Shown here piece by piece: positions 19,617 through 28,822 of a DNA stretch of 45,736 nt (the stretch's first letter is position 1; every line of letters begins with the position of its first letter). Source of the DNA: Oceanospirillales bacterium (GTDB lineage: Bacteria; Pseudomonadota; Gammaproteobacteria; Pseudomonadales; Balneatricaceae); NCBI GenBank assembly GCA_007693685.1, contig REDB01000130.1, positions 1 to 45,736 of the forward strand, written 5' to 3'. The translations under genes were made by a program, and so were the position numbers. The notes below the pieces were generated by a model. The model did not search any database. It was not told the origin of the DNA and saw only the letters and a list, made by a program, of their open reading frames with translations.

Positions 19617-20267
19617 ATGAGTCAAGATAAAGTCGATCTCAAGTCATTAAGACGTGAGTATGTGGTAGGCGATTTGAACCGTGAAGATTTAAAAGCTGAT
19701 CCAATTGAGCAATTTGGTGTGTGGTTTAATCAAGCGTTAGAAGCCTATGCGGATGAAGCAACTGCGATGACTTTAGCCACCGCTGACTCCGAAGGTATGC
19801 CCTCTGCTCGTGTTGTATTGTTAAAACAATATGATGCAGAAGGGTTTAGCTGGTTCACTGACTATCGCAGTGAAAAAGGTCAGCAACTTGAACAAAACCC
19901 GAAAGCAGAGTTGTTGTTTTATTGGCCGGATTTTTCCCGCCAAATACGTATTCGCGGTTTGGTTGAAAAACTTCCTTCTGAAGAAGGTCAGCTTTATTTC
20001 AGCCAGCGTCCCGTCGGTAGTCGTTTGAGTGCTGCGTCCTCTTGTCAAAGTCATCCAGTTGAGTCGCGAGAAGTGCTTGAAAAAACGATAGAAGCACTTA
20101 AAGCTCAATACCCTGATGGTAATGTCGAATGCCCTCCTAATTGGGGTGGCTATCGTTTGATACCGCAGCGTTTTGAGTTCTGGCAAGGCCGTCCAAGCCG
20201 GTTGCATGACCGCTTTGTCTATCAGCTCACTGATGGTCAATGGACTATTCAACGGTTACAGCCTTAA
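19617..20267 (+). CDS. pdxH: Pyridoxamine 5'-phosphate oxidase
   Basis: FMN enzyme that oxidises pyridoxine or pyridoxamine 5'-phosphate to PLP, the cofactor that DapC in this window needs. 216 residues, the standard length. Seen: LRREYVVGDLNREDLKADP, MTLATADSEGMPSARVVLLK (FMN-binding strand), FYWPDFSRQIRIRGLVEKL, RPVGSRLSAASSCQS and the C-terminal FWQGRPSRLHDRFVY (substrate-binding Arg and His). ATG after CTGGAGA. Its 3' end meets the in-frame extension of the convergent small gene. Confidence 0.97.
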   Translation: MSQDKVDLKSLRREYVVGDLNREDLKADPIEQFGVWFNQALEAYADEATAMTLATADSEGMPSARVVLLKQYDAEGFSWFTDYRSEKGQQLEQNPKAELLFYWPDFSRQIRIRGLVEKLPSEEGQLYFSQRPVGSRLSAASSCQSHPVESREVLEKTIEALKAQYPDGNVECPPNWGGYRLIPQRFEFWQGRPSRLHDRFVYQLTDGQWTIQRLQP

Positions 20268-20300
20268 TCCTGATTCAATAATCTACTCAGAATATTTTTC

Positions 20301-20375
20301 AAAGGTTTCCTAGTCCTGCGCATGATTTTAAAAGCGGCTTTCGCCAATGCTTTATCAAGCGCTTAGGAAACCTTT
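20301..20375. repeat. 12-bp perfect inverted repeat, 51-nt spacer
   Basis: AAAGGTTTCCTA (20301-20312) and its exact complement TAGGAAACCTTT (20364-20375) bracket the space between pdxH and the small minus-strand gene. The right arm is the last codons and stop of that gene. It could fold in the minus-strand transcript, but it lacks a T-tract, so it is not a standard terminator. Confidence 0.75.
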
Positions 20376-20623
20376 TCACGCCATTGCAACTCACCTATCT
20401 GCACATTTAACCAATCAAAGCCTATTCGCTTAGCCACTGCTGCCGCGCCATCCAAGCTTTTGAACTCTCTTTCTGTATTTGAACGTTGAAGATTCAGCGT
20501 CAGCACTTCTTTGTCTCGAGTGATGAATTTGAGTGTCCATCCGCGTGACATGGCAATTGGAGTTGCCTGACAAGATTCAAAGACGCCCGCTTTAAAAAGT
20601 AGTCTTATTTCCTTCTCTTGCAT
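20363..20623 (-). CDS. Uncharacterised small basic protein
   Basis: 86 residues from the ATG at 20623, chosen because GAGG lies eight bases before it; an ATG at 20629 is too close to that site. No signal or membrane segment. It contains a TPIAMSRGWTLKFITR strand pair, then REFKSLDGAAAVAKRIGFDW. It faintly recalls small proteins annotated as plasmid RepB-like, but I do not assign a function. Odd: beyond its TAA the same frame stays open for 32 codons (to 20264) with a Lys/Arg-rich, helical-looking sequence, as if a C-terminal tail had been cut off by the stop. Confidence 0.65.
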   Translation of the reverse strand: MQEKEIRLLFKAGVFESCQATPIAMSRGWTLKFITRDKEVLTLNLQRSNTEREFKSLDGAAAVAKRIGFDWLNVQIGELQWREKVS

Positions 20624-20629
20624 CTTCAT

Positions 20630-20965
20630 TTCCTCGTTTAGATGTATCGTTTATTTGTTATGATAATTATAAAATAGATAGTGATATATCGCAAATAAAT
20701 ATCGTAAAATTTACACGCATAAGTTACTGAATTTAATACAGTTTATAATTATTTTTTGAATTCTTGTGTGGTTTGTTGGAGTGAATCTAAGTTGTTGATA
20801 TTAATGGCTTTAAAGAATTATTGAGTAAGAGTGTTTTAAGAAGAAATGGCTATAAAAACTGAATAAAGAGTAATCAAAATACGCTTTTTGAATTATTCAA
20901 AAACTATTTTTGATGTGTCTTAGAGATATGGTGAAAAAGTGAGGTTTAGCGTGAGGATTTGATGC
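20630..20965. other. AT-rich intergenic region without recognisable gene
   Basis: About 335 bp of AT-rich sequence between two minus-strand small genes. I see no ORF with a ribosome binding site and no tRNA. The notable element is a perfect 19-bp palindrome at 20885-20903. The promoter of the 86-residue gene should lie near its left end. A small RNA is possible but unsupported. Confidence 0.6.
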
Positions 20966-20994
20966 AAAAAAAGGGCATCAAATAAATGATGCCC
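20966..20994 (-). terminator. Rho-independent terminator of the 66-residue gene
   Basis: The perfect 8-bp stem GGGCATCA / TGATGCCC (20973-20980, 20987-20994) with a 6-nt loop is followed on the minus strand by seven T (20966-20972). It lies 14 bp past the stop of the gene at 21009-21209. Confidence 0.9.
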
Positions 20995-21008
20995 TGGGTT
21001 TAACGAGG

Positions 21009-21209
21009 TTAGCTTGACTTGGTTGCATTGAGACGCGCTTCTAAAGCCTGTTCGATCGCTTCAAGTTTCTTTTTGGTTAGTTCGACTACCTGATCAGTTT
21101 CATCTAATTCAGGTGAGAACTTAATCATATCCAAGGCTTCTACCATGAAGGTTTCTTCATTCATCTTTATGACTTCTTCGGCTGTCCAGCGTTTAAATCG
21201 ATTGGCCAT
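21009..21209 (-). CDS. Uncharacterised small protein, 66 residues
   Basis: Not recognised. Perfect ribosome binding site AAGGAG before the ATG and a strong terminator behind, so it is a real single-gene transcript. The protein is soluble, rich in Glu and Lys, and predicted largely helical: a RWTAEEVIKMNEETFM segment, then ELTKKKLEAIEQALEARL, which could form a short coiled coil. No signal peptide. It is divergent from the 44-residue membrane-protein gene; the 185 bp between them hold a candidate Anr/FNR site. Confidence 0.8.
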   Translation of the reverse strand: MANRFKRWTAEEVIKMNEETFMVEALDMIKFSPELDETDQVVELTKKKLEAIEQALEARLNATKSS

Positions 21210-21323
21210 TTGAATCTCCTTAAGCTAAAACTAATAGTGTCATCTTAAGTTTAGTGTTATTTGGTCTATGTTTACCAGTAACCTTTGTATTAATTCCATT
21301 GATAGAGAGGACCGACATAAAAA

Positions 21324-21337
21324 TTGAGCTACATCAA
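21324..21337 (+). promoter_or_regulatory. Candidate Anr/FNR box
   Basis: TTGAGCTACATCAA differs from the FNR/Anr consensus TTGAT-N4-ATCAA at one base. Its centre (21330.5) lies 41.5 bp before the start site predicted from the -10-like TAATCT at 21360-21365, the exact geometry of class II FNR-activated promoters. The gene downstream encodes a 44-residue membrane protein. Confidence 0.65.
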
Positions 21338-21359
21338 TATTCCGTAATAAATAAGCGGG

Positions 21360-21365
21360 TAATCT
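21360..21365 (+). promoter_or_regulatory. -10 element of the candidate Anr/FNR promoter
   Basis: TAATCT matches TATAAT at four of six positions and is placed so that transcription would start near 21372, giving a leader of about 23 nt with a strong GGGGGAG ribosome binding site. No -35 box is needed for class II FNR activation. Confidence 0.5.
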
Positions 21366-21394
21366 AGACTCACTAATTCAGGGGGAGAAACAAG

Positions 21395-21529
21395 ATGTTT
21401 GGTATTGATACGCACAGTTGGGAAGTTTTACTTCCAAGTATGATTGGCATCATCGGTATTACTGCGGTAATGGTGTGGGCTGGATTCAAGCTACGTTCGT
21501 TGATGAACGAAGATCCTAAAAAGAAATAA
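21395..21529 (+). CDS. 44-residue single-pass membrane protein, possibly oxygen-regulated
   Basis: Short ORF with a very strong ribosome binding site (GGGGGAG, eight bases before the ATG), a candidate Anr/FNR promoter upstream and a convergent terminator behind. Begins MFGIDTHSWEVLLPSM, continues with one hydrophobic helix (about residues 14-33, SMIGIIGITAVMVWAGF) and ends in a charged tail (NEDPKKK). Size, topology and expected low-oxygen control recall tiny subunits or assembly helpers of respiratory oxidases (as CcoQ), or DUF3149-like small proteins, but I see no diagnostic motif for either. Function unknown. Confidence 0.78.
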   Translation: MFGIDTHSWEVLLPSMIGIIGITAVMVWAGFKLRSLMNEDPKKK

Positions 21530-21581
21530 ATTGGTTAAAGCCGTCTTAGCTTCATCCTATTTATTGCATCGAAAAAATTAA

Positions 21582-21616
21582 AACCTGCTGACAGTTAACT
21601 ATCAGCAGGTTTTTTT
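21582..21616. terminator. Convergent rho-independent terminator
   Basis: The 10-bp stem AACCTGCTGA / TCAGCAGGTT (21582-21591, 21602-21611), with a 10-nt loop, is followed by T6 on the plus strand. On the minus strand it is followed by TTTAATTTTTTC. It separates the 44-residue gene from valS and should work in both directions. Confidence 0.9.
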
Positions 21617-21627
21617 ACAGGTTTCTT

Positions 21628-24465
21628 TTAGATGCTGGCAATACGCTGTTGTTGATCACGCAAGCGAGCAGCGGCTGATTGCATTTCCCTTAGCTTAGCA
21701 CGTTCTTTTTCAACCACATCAGCAGGGGCTTTGCTAACAAATCCTGGATTTGATAGTTTGCCATCAAGACGAGAAATCTCTTTATCCAGCTTATCCAGTT
21801 CTTTTTGTAAACGAGCCAGTTCGGCATCTTTGTCTATGATGCCAGCCATAGGAACAAGAATCTCCATCTGACTGACTAGGCCAGTGGCAGACATGGGTGC
21901 TTCTTCACCTTCAGCTAGTAGGCCGATTTGTTCTAGCTTAGCCAGCTTATTCAGTAGAATACGTGTTTCTTCCAAACGGCGCTGATCTTCAATGCTGGCG
22001 TTGCGAAGCAATACCTTGATCTCTTTGGCTGGAGAAAGGTTCATTTCGCCACGAATGCTTCGAATCGCTAACATCACTGCTTTCAGCCATTCAATATCAG
22101 CATTGGCTTGCGGATCAATCTTATCTGCCTCTGCTTGAGGATAGGCTTGCAGCATAATGGTATCACCCTGCTTGCCCGCGAGAGGTGCTACTTTTTGCCA
22201 GATCTCTTCAGTGATGTAAGGCATTAATGGATGTGCTAAACGCAAGATCGCTTCTAAAACTCTGACGAGTGTACGACGTGTGCCACGCAAGCGCTCGGGT
22301 GATGCTTGTTCATCCCATAGCACTGGCTTCGACAGCTCTAGGTACCAGTCACAATATTCATTCCAAACGAATTCATAAAGTGTATTGGCTAACAGGTCAA
22401 AGCGATACTCGGCAAAGTGCTTGTCGATTTGAGCTTCCGTTTCTTGCAGGCGAGAAATGATCCAGCGATCAGCAAGTGTTAGTTCAACGGCTTCACCATG
22501 AACACCGCAGTCTTGCTCTTCTGTATTCATCAATACATAGCGAGCTGCGTTCCAGAGCTTGTTGCAGAAGTTGCGATAGCCTTCCATGCGATTCATATCG
22601 AACTTGATATCGCGACCGGTGGATGCCAGTGACAAGAAGGTAAAGCGCAAAGCGTCGGTACCGTAGGCATCGATCCCTTCAGGGAAATGCTTGCGGGTCT
22701 GGTTTTCGATCTTTTTCGCCAGTTGCGGCTGCATCATATTGCCGGTGCGTTTGCTCACCAAGGTTTCAAGTTCTATACCATCAATCAGGTCGAGTGGGTC
22801 AAGAACGTTACCTTTGGATTTAGACATTTTCTGTCCATCCTGATCACGCACGAGTCCATGGACGTAGACTTTCTTGAAAGGAACTTGATCGGTAAATTTC
22901 AAGGTGAACATAATCATTCTGGCAACCCAGAAGAAAATGATATCAAAGCCAGTCACCAGCACGCTGCTTGGATGAAAGGTTTTCAGTTCATCTGTCTCTT
23001 CAGGCCAGCCTAGGGTGCCAAAGGTCCACAGTGCAGATGAGAACCAAGTATCCAGTACATCGTTATCTTGGTTTAAAGGTAGGTCATGGCTGAGTTTATA
23101 TTTCTCGCGTGCTTCTGCTTCGGTACGAGCTACATAGACATTGCCGCAATCGTCATACCATGCAGGAATGCGGTGGCCCCACCAGAGTTGACGAGAGATA
23201 CACCAGTCCTGAAGATCTCGCATCCAAGCGAAATACATATTTTCATACTGCTTGGGTACGAACTGAATATCGCCATTTTCAACCGCTTCAATAGCGGGCT
23301 TGGCTAGATCAGCCACTGCTACGAACCATTGATCGGTGAGTAAAGGTTCGATGACGACCCCTGAGCGATCTCCATAGGGAACTTTAAGGGCGTGATCTTC
23401 AATTTTTTCTAGCAACCCCTTGTCTTCGAATTCGGCAACAATGTGTTTGCGCGCATCAAAGCGGTCTAACCCTAGATAGTTTTCGGGTAGGCGATCATCT
23501 AATTCTGAGTTAGCGGTGCCATCTGTGTTGTAGATTTCTGCTCGCGTTAAAATTGCGCCGTTAGGATCAAGGATGTTGATCATCGGTAACTGATGACGTT
23601 TGCCGACTTCATAATCGTTAAAGTCGTGAGCAGGGGTGATTTTTACACAGCCACTACCAAAATCTGCTTCAACATAATCATCAGCAATGATGGGAATGCG
23701 GCGACCGACTAAAGGCAGTTCAACATATTGACCAATTAAGTGAGTATAACGAGAGTCGGTTGGGTTCACGGCAACCGCGGTATCGCCCAGCATTGTTTCG
23801 GGGCGAGTCGTGGCGACGACAATATAGTCTTTACCATCAGCCGTTTTTGCACCGTCAGCTAAAGGGTAACGGAAGTGCCATAGATGACCACTTTGATCTT
23901 TGTTCTCAACTTCTAGGTCAGAGATCGCTGTATGGAGTTTGCAGTCCCAGTTGACTAGACGTTTGCCGCGATAAATCAGTTTGTCATCGTAAAGGCGAAT
24001 AAAGACTTCTTGAACGGCTTTGTAAAAACCTTCATCCATAGTGAAGCGTTCACGGCTCCAGTCGATAGATGAACCCATGCGTCTAAGTTGACGTGTAATC
24101 GTTCCGCCGGACTCTTCTTTCCATTCCCAAATTTTGTCGATAAACGCATCGCGTCCTAAATCGTGACGAGTTTTACCCTCTTCAGCAGCTACCTTGCGCT
24201 CAACCAACATCTGGGTAGCGATACCGGCATGATCTGTCCCTGCTTGCCAAAGGGTGTTTTTACCGAGCATGCGCTGGTGGCGAATTAAACTATCCATGAT
24301 GGTATCTTGGAAAGCATGACCCATATGTAAGCTGCCGGTGACATTGGGGGGAGGAATCATGATGCTATAGGCATCACCCTGTCCCGACGGTTTGAAGTAT
24401 CCGCTTTGTTCCCATTTGTCGTACCAAGTACGTTCGATTTCATGTGGCTGATAGGTTTTGTCCAT
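21628..24465 (-). CDS. valS: Valyl-tRNA synthetase
   Basis: Class I synthetase that charges tRNA-Val and edits misactivated Thr. 945 residues from ATG 24465 ([15 protein letters not shown]); an in-frame TTG at 24480 would add five. Seen: the HIGH-type signature [13 protein letters not shown], the editing-domain [20 protein letters not shown] segment, [31 protein letters not shown], the KMSKS loop ([18 protein letters not shown]), an anticodon-binding helical domain and a C-terminal coiled coil ([19 protein letters not shown]). Encoded 126 bp after holC on the same strand. Confidence 0.98.
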   Translation of the reverse strand: MDKTYQPHEIERTWYDKWEQSGYFKPSGQGDAYSIMIPPPNVTGSLHMGHAFQDTIMDSLIRHQRMLGKNTLWQAGTDHAGIATQMLVERKVAAEEGKTRHDLGRDAFIDKIWEWKEESGGTITRQLRRMGSSIDWSRERFTMDEGFYKAVQEVFIRLYDDKLIYRGKRLVNWDCKLHTAISDLEVENKDQSGHLWHFRYPLADGAKTADGKDYIVVATTRPETMLGDTAVAVNPTDSRYTHLIGQYVELPLVGRRIPIIADDYVEADFGSGCVKITPAHDFNDYEVGKRHQLPMINILDPNGAILTRAEIYNTDGTANSELDDRLPENYLGLDRFDARKHIVAEFEDKGLLEKIEDHALKVPYGDRSGVVIEPLLTDQWFVAVADLAKPAIEAVENGDIQFVPKQYENMYFAWMRDLQDWCISRQLWWGHRIPAWYDDCGNVYVARTEAEAREKYKLSHDLPLNQDNDVLDTWFSSALWTFGTLGWPEETDELKTFHPSSVLVTGFDIIFFWVARMIMFTLKFTDQVPFKKVYVHGLVRDQDGQKMSKSKGNVLDPLDLIDGIELETLVSKRTGNMMQPQLAKKIENQTRKHFPEGIDAYGTDALRFTFLSLASTGRDIKFDMNRMEGYRNFCNKLWNAARYVLMNTEEQDCGVHGEAVELTLADRWIISRLQETEAQIDKHFAEYRFDLLANTLYEFVWNEYCDWYLELSKPVLWDEQASPERLRGTRRTLVRVLEAILRLAHPLMPYITEEIWQKVAPLAGKQGDTIMLQAYPQAEADKIDPQANADIEWLKAVMLAIRSIRGEMNLSPAKEIKVLLRNASIEDQRRLEETRILLNKLAKLEQIGLLAEGEEAPMSATGLVSQMEILVPMAGIIDKDAELARLQKELDKLDKEISRLDGKLSNPGFVSKAPADVVEKERAKLREMQSAAARLRDQQQRIASI

Positions 24466-24591
24466 GCTTATCTCGGTCAATGTGATTTGGGACTGGGAGG
24501 TTAGTGCTCTGTGCGATATCGCAAGGCTTCCAGAAAACCCAATATTATAACGGTTGAAGTCAGGAGGGTGTAGGGTTGTCGCAAATTAGAT

Positions 24592-25029
24592 TTACCGAGA
24601 TCGCTGACGCATATCAGTTCGATGCATCTCGTAACCCAGTTCTCTACAGCGCGCATAGTTTTGTCGCGATACCTGCAGTAGCTCAGGTTCTTGAATGACG
24701 ATTTCTGCAATACGAGTGAATTCGAATGCGATTTCAGGTAACCCACTGGCAGCATTGATCAACAGCTCGCGATGATTTGGCAGTTGACCTGTATAGCCAA
24801 TGCTTATGGGTGCGCTAGGCTCATTGCCAATCAAGTGATGAGGCAGGAAGCTGTCTTCGGGAAAGCTCCAAAGAAGTCGGTCCATTCGTTCAGCTTGAGC
24901 GGGATGCTCAGTGTAAATAAATACACTGAGCTGTTGTTGCAGAGCCTTTTCGCAGACTCTGCAGATAAACCGCATTCGGCTGTCATCATCTGCTTGCGGC
25001 AGAATATAATAATCAGCTCGACGAGACAT
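24592..25029 (-). CDS. holC: DNA polymerase III chi subunit
   Basis: The chi subunit links the clamp loader to single-strand binding protein during replication. 145 residues, typical. Seen: the ADYYILPQ opening, FICRVCEKALQQQLSVFIYT, the MDRLLWSFPEDSFLPHHLIG segment (highly conserved WSF..F.PH) and PISIGY. Start ATG shares its A with the pepA stop (TGATG), so translation is coupled to pepA; pepA-holC-valS is the classical proteobacterial order. Confidence 0.95.
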   Translation of the reverse strand: MSRRADYYILPQADDDSRMRFICRVCEKALQQQLSVFIYTEHPAQAERMDRLLWSFPEDSFLPHHLIGNEPSAPISIGYTGQLPNHRELLINAASGLPEIAFEFTRIAEIVIQEPELLQVSRQNYARCRELGYEMHRTDMRQRSR

Positions 25030-26546
25030 CAGTGATGATGGTCTCCAGCTTCTTCAATCAATTCAGCTTGGTCAATCAAGTATTGGCAAAGAAGGGAGAC
25101 GCAGCGACCTGTTGCACCTTTCTCTTTTCCGGCGCTGTTCCAAGCAGTACCGGCAATATCAAGGTGTGCCCAAGGATACTGTTTGGTAAATCTTGATAGG
25201 AAACAGGCTGCGGTAATAGTGCCAGCTGAACGGCCACCAATGTTACCCATGTCTGCAAAGTTACTGTCGAGTAACTCTTGGTATTCATCCCATAATGGCA
25301 GTGGCCAAGCACGATCGGATGAATAATCACCTGCTTTGAGCAAAGATTCAGCAAGAGATTCATTGTTAGAAAGAAGGCCGCTGGCATGATGACCCAGTGC
25401 AATAATGCATGCGCCAGTTAAGGTAGCAACGTCGATAACACTAGCTGGCTTGAAGCGCTCGACATAGGTCAAGGCATCACACAATACTAAACGACCTTCA
25501 GCATCGGTATTTAAAATTTCAACGGTTTGACCTGACATGGTAGTGACGACATCACCGGGTTTAGTCGCTTGGCTTCCTGGCATGTTTTCCGCGGCGGCAA
25601 CCACAGCAATAACATTAATCGGTAGCTGCATTTCTGCAACCGATTCAATAGCACCAATAACACTCGCGGCACCACACATATCGAATTTCATTTCGTCCAT
25701 GCCAGCACCCGGCTTCAAGCTGATGCCGCCGGTATCAAAGGTGATACCTTTGCCTACTAAGACATGAGGTGCTTCATCTTTTTTACCACCACGATATTCA
25801 ATAATAATGAGCTTAGATGGTTGCGCACTGCCACGACCCACAGACAAAAGGCTGTGCATGCCAAGCTTTTCCATTTTCTCTTCATCAAGCACTTTGACTT
25901 TCAAAGTATCAAACTCTTCAGCTAGTGCTTTGGCTTTGTCAGCCAGATAAGTCGGTGTGCAGATATTTCCTGGTAGATTGCCCAGTTCTCTTGCTGCATT
26001 TACACCGTTGGCAATAGCAACACCATCAAGTAATGCGCTTTCACCTAGCTCTATCTCACCTTCGTTAAGAAGAATGACATACTGTTCCAAGGCTAATGGA
26101 TCTGCTTTTTTGCTTTTAGTGGTATCGTATTGATAAAAATCAGTTGAGGTCCATTCAGTCAATAAACGGGTTTGACGGTAGGGATCAGAGTGATCGCTGG
26201 CAAGCCCATCCAGAGCAATGGCAACACTTTTCAGTTTCAGTTTGCTGATGGTTTGATTGATGCCTTTGATCAGTTTGCGGTAATGACGATCTTTTCGTTC
26301 ATCTTTTTTTCCTAGCCCTACGACTAACAAACGAGGCGAGGCTATGCCGGTTAGATTGCGTAGAAGATGTTGATCTCCAGCGGCACCTGAAAAATCACCT
26401 GAAGCGATCAGAGCTTTGATAGCACCCTGAGTTGCTTCATCCAGTTTTGCGGCGGTTGGGCTAAGTTTGCCTTCCGCTTCGACACCCACTACTAAGCATT
26501 CAGTGGTTACTTTTTCTGCTGCGTCACCGAGAATTTCAAAAAACAT
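25029..26546 (-). CDS. pepA: Cytosol (leucyl) aminopeptidase
   Basis: Manganese/zinc M17 aminopeptidase, hexameric; in E. coli it also binds DNA at cer/xer sites and carAB. 505 residues from the ATG at 26546, which has a good TTTGGAG site; the frame runs eight codons further upstream. Motifs: VLVGKGITFDTGGISLKP (active-site Lys and Asp ligand), MKFDMCGAASVIGA and the family signature NTDAEGRL (about 346-353, metal Asp/Glu and catalytic Arg), ADMGNIGGRSAGTITAACFL. Divergent from lptF, the usual gammaproteobacterial arrangement. Confidence 0.98.
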   Translation of the reverse strand: MFFEILGDAAEKVTTECLVVGVEAEGKLSPTAAKLDEATQGAIKALIASGDFSGAAGDQHLLRNLTGIASPRLLVVGLGKKDERKDRHYRKLIKGINQTISKLKLKSVAIALDGLASDHSDPYRQTRLLTEWTSTDFYQYDTTKSKKADPLALEQYVILLNEGEIELGESALLDGVAIANGVNAARELGNLPGNICTPTYLADKAKALAEEFDTLKVKVLDEEKMEKLGMHSLLSVGRGSAQPSKLIIIEYRGGKKDEAPHVLVGKGITFDTGGISLKPGAGMDEMKFDMCGAASVIGAIESVAEMQLPINVIAVVAAAENMPGSQATKPGDVVTTMSGQTVEILNTDAEGRLVLCDALTYVERFKPASVIDVATLTGACIIALGHHASGLLSNNESLAESLLKAGDYSSDRAWPLPLWDEYQELLDSNFADMGNIGGRSAGTITAACFLSRFTKQYPWAHLDIAGTAWNSAGKEKGATGRCVSLLCQYLIDQAELIEEAGDHHH

Positions 26547-26643
26547 GATCACTCCAAAGAAGACTTTCAATAGCGATTAGGTAATAATGACACTATAAAC
26601 CATTTTCATCCTTCGAAACCATGTTGGTGACTAGGATTCTGCG

Positions 26644-27750
26644 TTGATTATATTTCGTTACATTACTCGTGAAGTGCTAGTAAGCACCTTAGCGGTCACA
26701 GCGGTATTGATGCTAATCATTACCAGCGCCCGACTGATTAAGTATTTATCTGATGCTGCAGCCGGAAAGCTAGAGGCAGGCGCTGTTTTGCTGGTGCTAT
26801 TCTACCGTATGCCTGGATTTCTTGAATTGCTGCTGCCGTTAGGGCTTTTCTTGGGGATCTTACTTGCTTATGGTCGTTTATGTTTAGACAGTGAAATGGT
26901 GGTGCTTAGAGCGACAGGCTTTAGCGATCATCGATTGCTTCGATACGCTTATGGACCGACAGTCATTATTGGTCTTTTGGTGATGGTGCTAAGTCTCTGG
27001 CTGACGCCTTTGGGACTGCAAAAAGCAGAGCAGTTGTTAGCTGCACAAGATGCTAGAAGTGAGTTGGAACTGGTAACGCCAGGGCGCTTCCTGTCACAAT
27101 CTTCTGGTCAAGTCACTTATGCTGAAGCGGTAGCAGGTGATCAATTAAAGCAGGTTTTTTTATCCCGACGTGGCGATGATGGTAGACCCAATATTTTGAT
27201 TGCTGAGGCAGCTGAGCGGCGGCTTTTTCCTGAAGCTCAACAGCGTTTTTTAGTGTTGTTAAACGGCTACCGTTACGATGGTCGTCCAGGTGAAAAAGAG
27301 ATTACTCGAATTCGTTACACTGAATACGGTGTTCAGCTTGAAGAGCCTGAATTAGCCGCTGAAATTCGTGATATTGATGCTAAACCCACGGCAATGCTAC
27401 TCGCATCAGATAATGTTCGAGATAGAGCAGCCCTGCATTGGCGTTTCGCATTACCAGCTTTGGTTTTGGTAGTTGCGCTCCTAGCCGTACCTTTGAGTTA
27501 TACCAATCCTCGTCAAGGTCGCTTTGCTAAATTAATTCCTTCGATTTTACTTTACCTAATCTATATGGCTTTTCTTACGACCGCTCGATCCAATGTCGAG
27601 TCAGGTGCATCGCCGTTGCAGTTGTGGTCTGTACATCTGATGTTCTTGGGTGTTGCTGTTAATCTGATTTATTTAGGTGGTTATTGGCGACGAGCCTTTA
27701 GTTTTCTAGTATCCCTCTGGCGCAGAATGTTTAACAAGGCAGCCGCATGA
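26644..27750 (+). CDS. lptF: LPS export ABC permease LptF
   Basis: With LptG and the ATPase LptB, LptF extracts lipopolysaccharide from the inner membrane into the Lpt bridge. 368 residues. TTG start (MIIFRYITREVLV, the conserved amphipathic N-terminus) with AGGA seven bases upstream. Six membrane helices are visible: three before and three after the periplasmic beta-jellyroll (about residues 125-265, with TPGRFLSQSSGQVTYAE). The stop overlaps the lptG ATG by 4 bp (ATGA). Confidence 0.97.
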   Translation: MIIFRYITREVLVSTLAVTAVLMLIITSARLIKYLSDAAAGKLEAGAVLLVLFYRMPGFLELLLPLGLFLGILLAYGRLCLDSEMVVLRATGFSDHRLLRYAYGPTVIIGLLVMVLSLWLTPLGLQKAEQLLAAQDARSELELVTPGRFLSQSSGQVTYAEAVAGDQLKQVFLSRRGDDGRPNILIAEAAERRLFPEAQQRFLVLLNGYRYDGRPGEKEITRIRYTEYGVQLEEPELAAEIRDIDAKPTAMLLASDNVRDRAALHWRFALPALVLVVALLAVPLSYTNPRQGRFAKLIPSILLYLIYMAFLTTARSNVESGASPLQLWSVHLMFLGVAVNLIYLGGYWRRAFSFLVSLWRRMFNKAAA

Positions 27751-28805
27751 CAGTCTTAGAGCGATATATATTCCGTCAAGTATTTCAGTCAGTGATGGTG
27801 GTGTTGCTGGTTATTTTAGGTCTGGATGTACTGATCGCCTTTCTTGATCAAATGAGTAATCTCAACGATCACTACACTCTAGCGGGTGCGGTCCATTATG
27901 TTACTTGGACTATGCCTCGTCGATTATATGAGTATGTTCCTCTGGGCACCCTTGTGGGTGTCATGATTGGACTGGGTATGATGGCGTCGCAAAGTGAGTT
28001 AACCGTGATGCGAGCTGCTGGCGTTTCCACGGGTCGTATATTGATGACGGTTTTTAAGCCAGTGATGTTAATGGCTCTTTTAGGTTTGATCTTAGGTCAA
28101 TTTATTGCGCCAGTAACTGAACAGCGGGCTCAAAGTGTTAGAGCTATTGCTATGGCAGGCGGTGGCAGCTATTCAGCTAGCGGTGTTTGGCATAAAGAAG
28201 GTAATACCTTCATTTTTATCAATGCCGTCGAAAGTGGTGAGAAGATTCATGGTATTACTCGCTATGAATTTGCTGATGATCTGCAGATGTTACGTAGTAG
28301 CTTTGCTCGTTATGGTGAATATCGTGATGGCGGATGGATTCTACAAAACGTCATAGAAACGCGCATTTTTGATGAGCACACAGACACTCAACGTTTAGAT
28401 GAAGAGCAATGGATAAGTGGACTTACACCGGAGTTGTTATCGATAGTAGTTGTAGACCCTATAGACTTGTCGATCACAGGTTTGTGGGATTACTCTAGCT
28501 ACTTGAAACAGCAGGGTGTGAGTGCCGATGTCTATTTGCAGGCCTTCTGGGCTAAGCTGCTGCAACCACTTTCAATAGCCGCGTTGGTATTGGTTGGTAT
28601 CTCTTTCGTATTTGGGCCATTAAGAAGTGTACCTATAGGGCAGCGCATTGTGACCGGTGTTATTTTAGGTGTGGTGTTTAAGTTTGCTCAAGACCTTTTA
28701 GGACCAGCAAGTAGTGTCTATGGTTTTCCACCACTTCTCGCAACATTATTGCCGATTTTGTTTTGTGCGTTGGGTGGTATCTATCTATTAAAACGTGCCG
28801 GATAA
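27747..28805 (+). CDS. lptG: LPS export ABC permease LptG
   Basis: Second permease of the LptB2FG transporter. 352 residues, six predicted helices around a periplasmic beta-jellyroll domain. Seen: VLERYIFRQVFQSVMVV start, the coupling-helix region MASQSELTVMRAAGVST, the YSASGVWHKEGNTFIFINAV jellyroll start and the closing FKFAQDLLGPASSVYGFPPLLA helix. Coupled to lptF by an ATGA overlap and convergent with the RDD gene, 17 bp apart. Confidence 0.97.
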   Translation: MTVLERYIFRQVFQSVMVVLLVILGLDVLIAFLDQMSNLNDHYTLAGAVHYVTWTMPRRLYEYVPLGTLVGVMIGLGMMASQSELTVMRAAGVSTGRILMTVFKPVMLMALLGLILGQFIAPVTEQRAQSVRAIAMAGGGSYSASGVWHKEGNTFIFINAVESGEKIHGITRYEFADDLQMLRSSFARYGEYRDGGWILQNVIETRIFDEHTDTQRLDEEQWISGLTPELLSIVVVDPIDLSITGLWDYSSYLKQQGVSADVYLQAFWAKLLQPLSIAALVLVGISFVFGPLRSVPIGQRIVTGVILGVVFKFAQDLLGPASSVYGFPPLLATLLPILFCALGGIYLLKRAG

Positions 28806-28822
28806 TAGATTAGCAAATAGTG

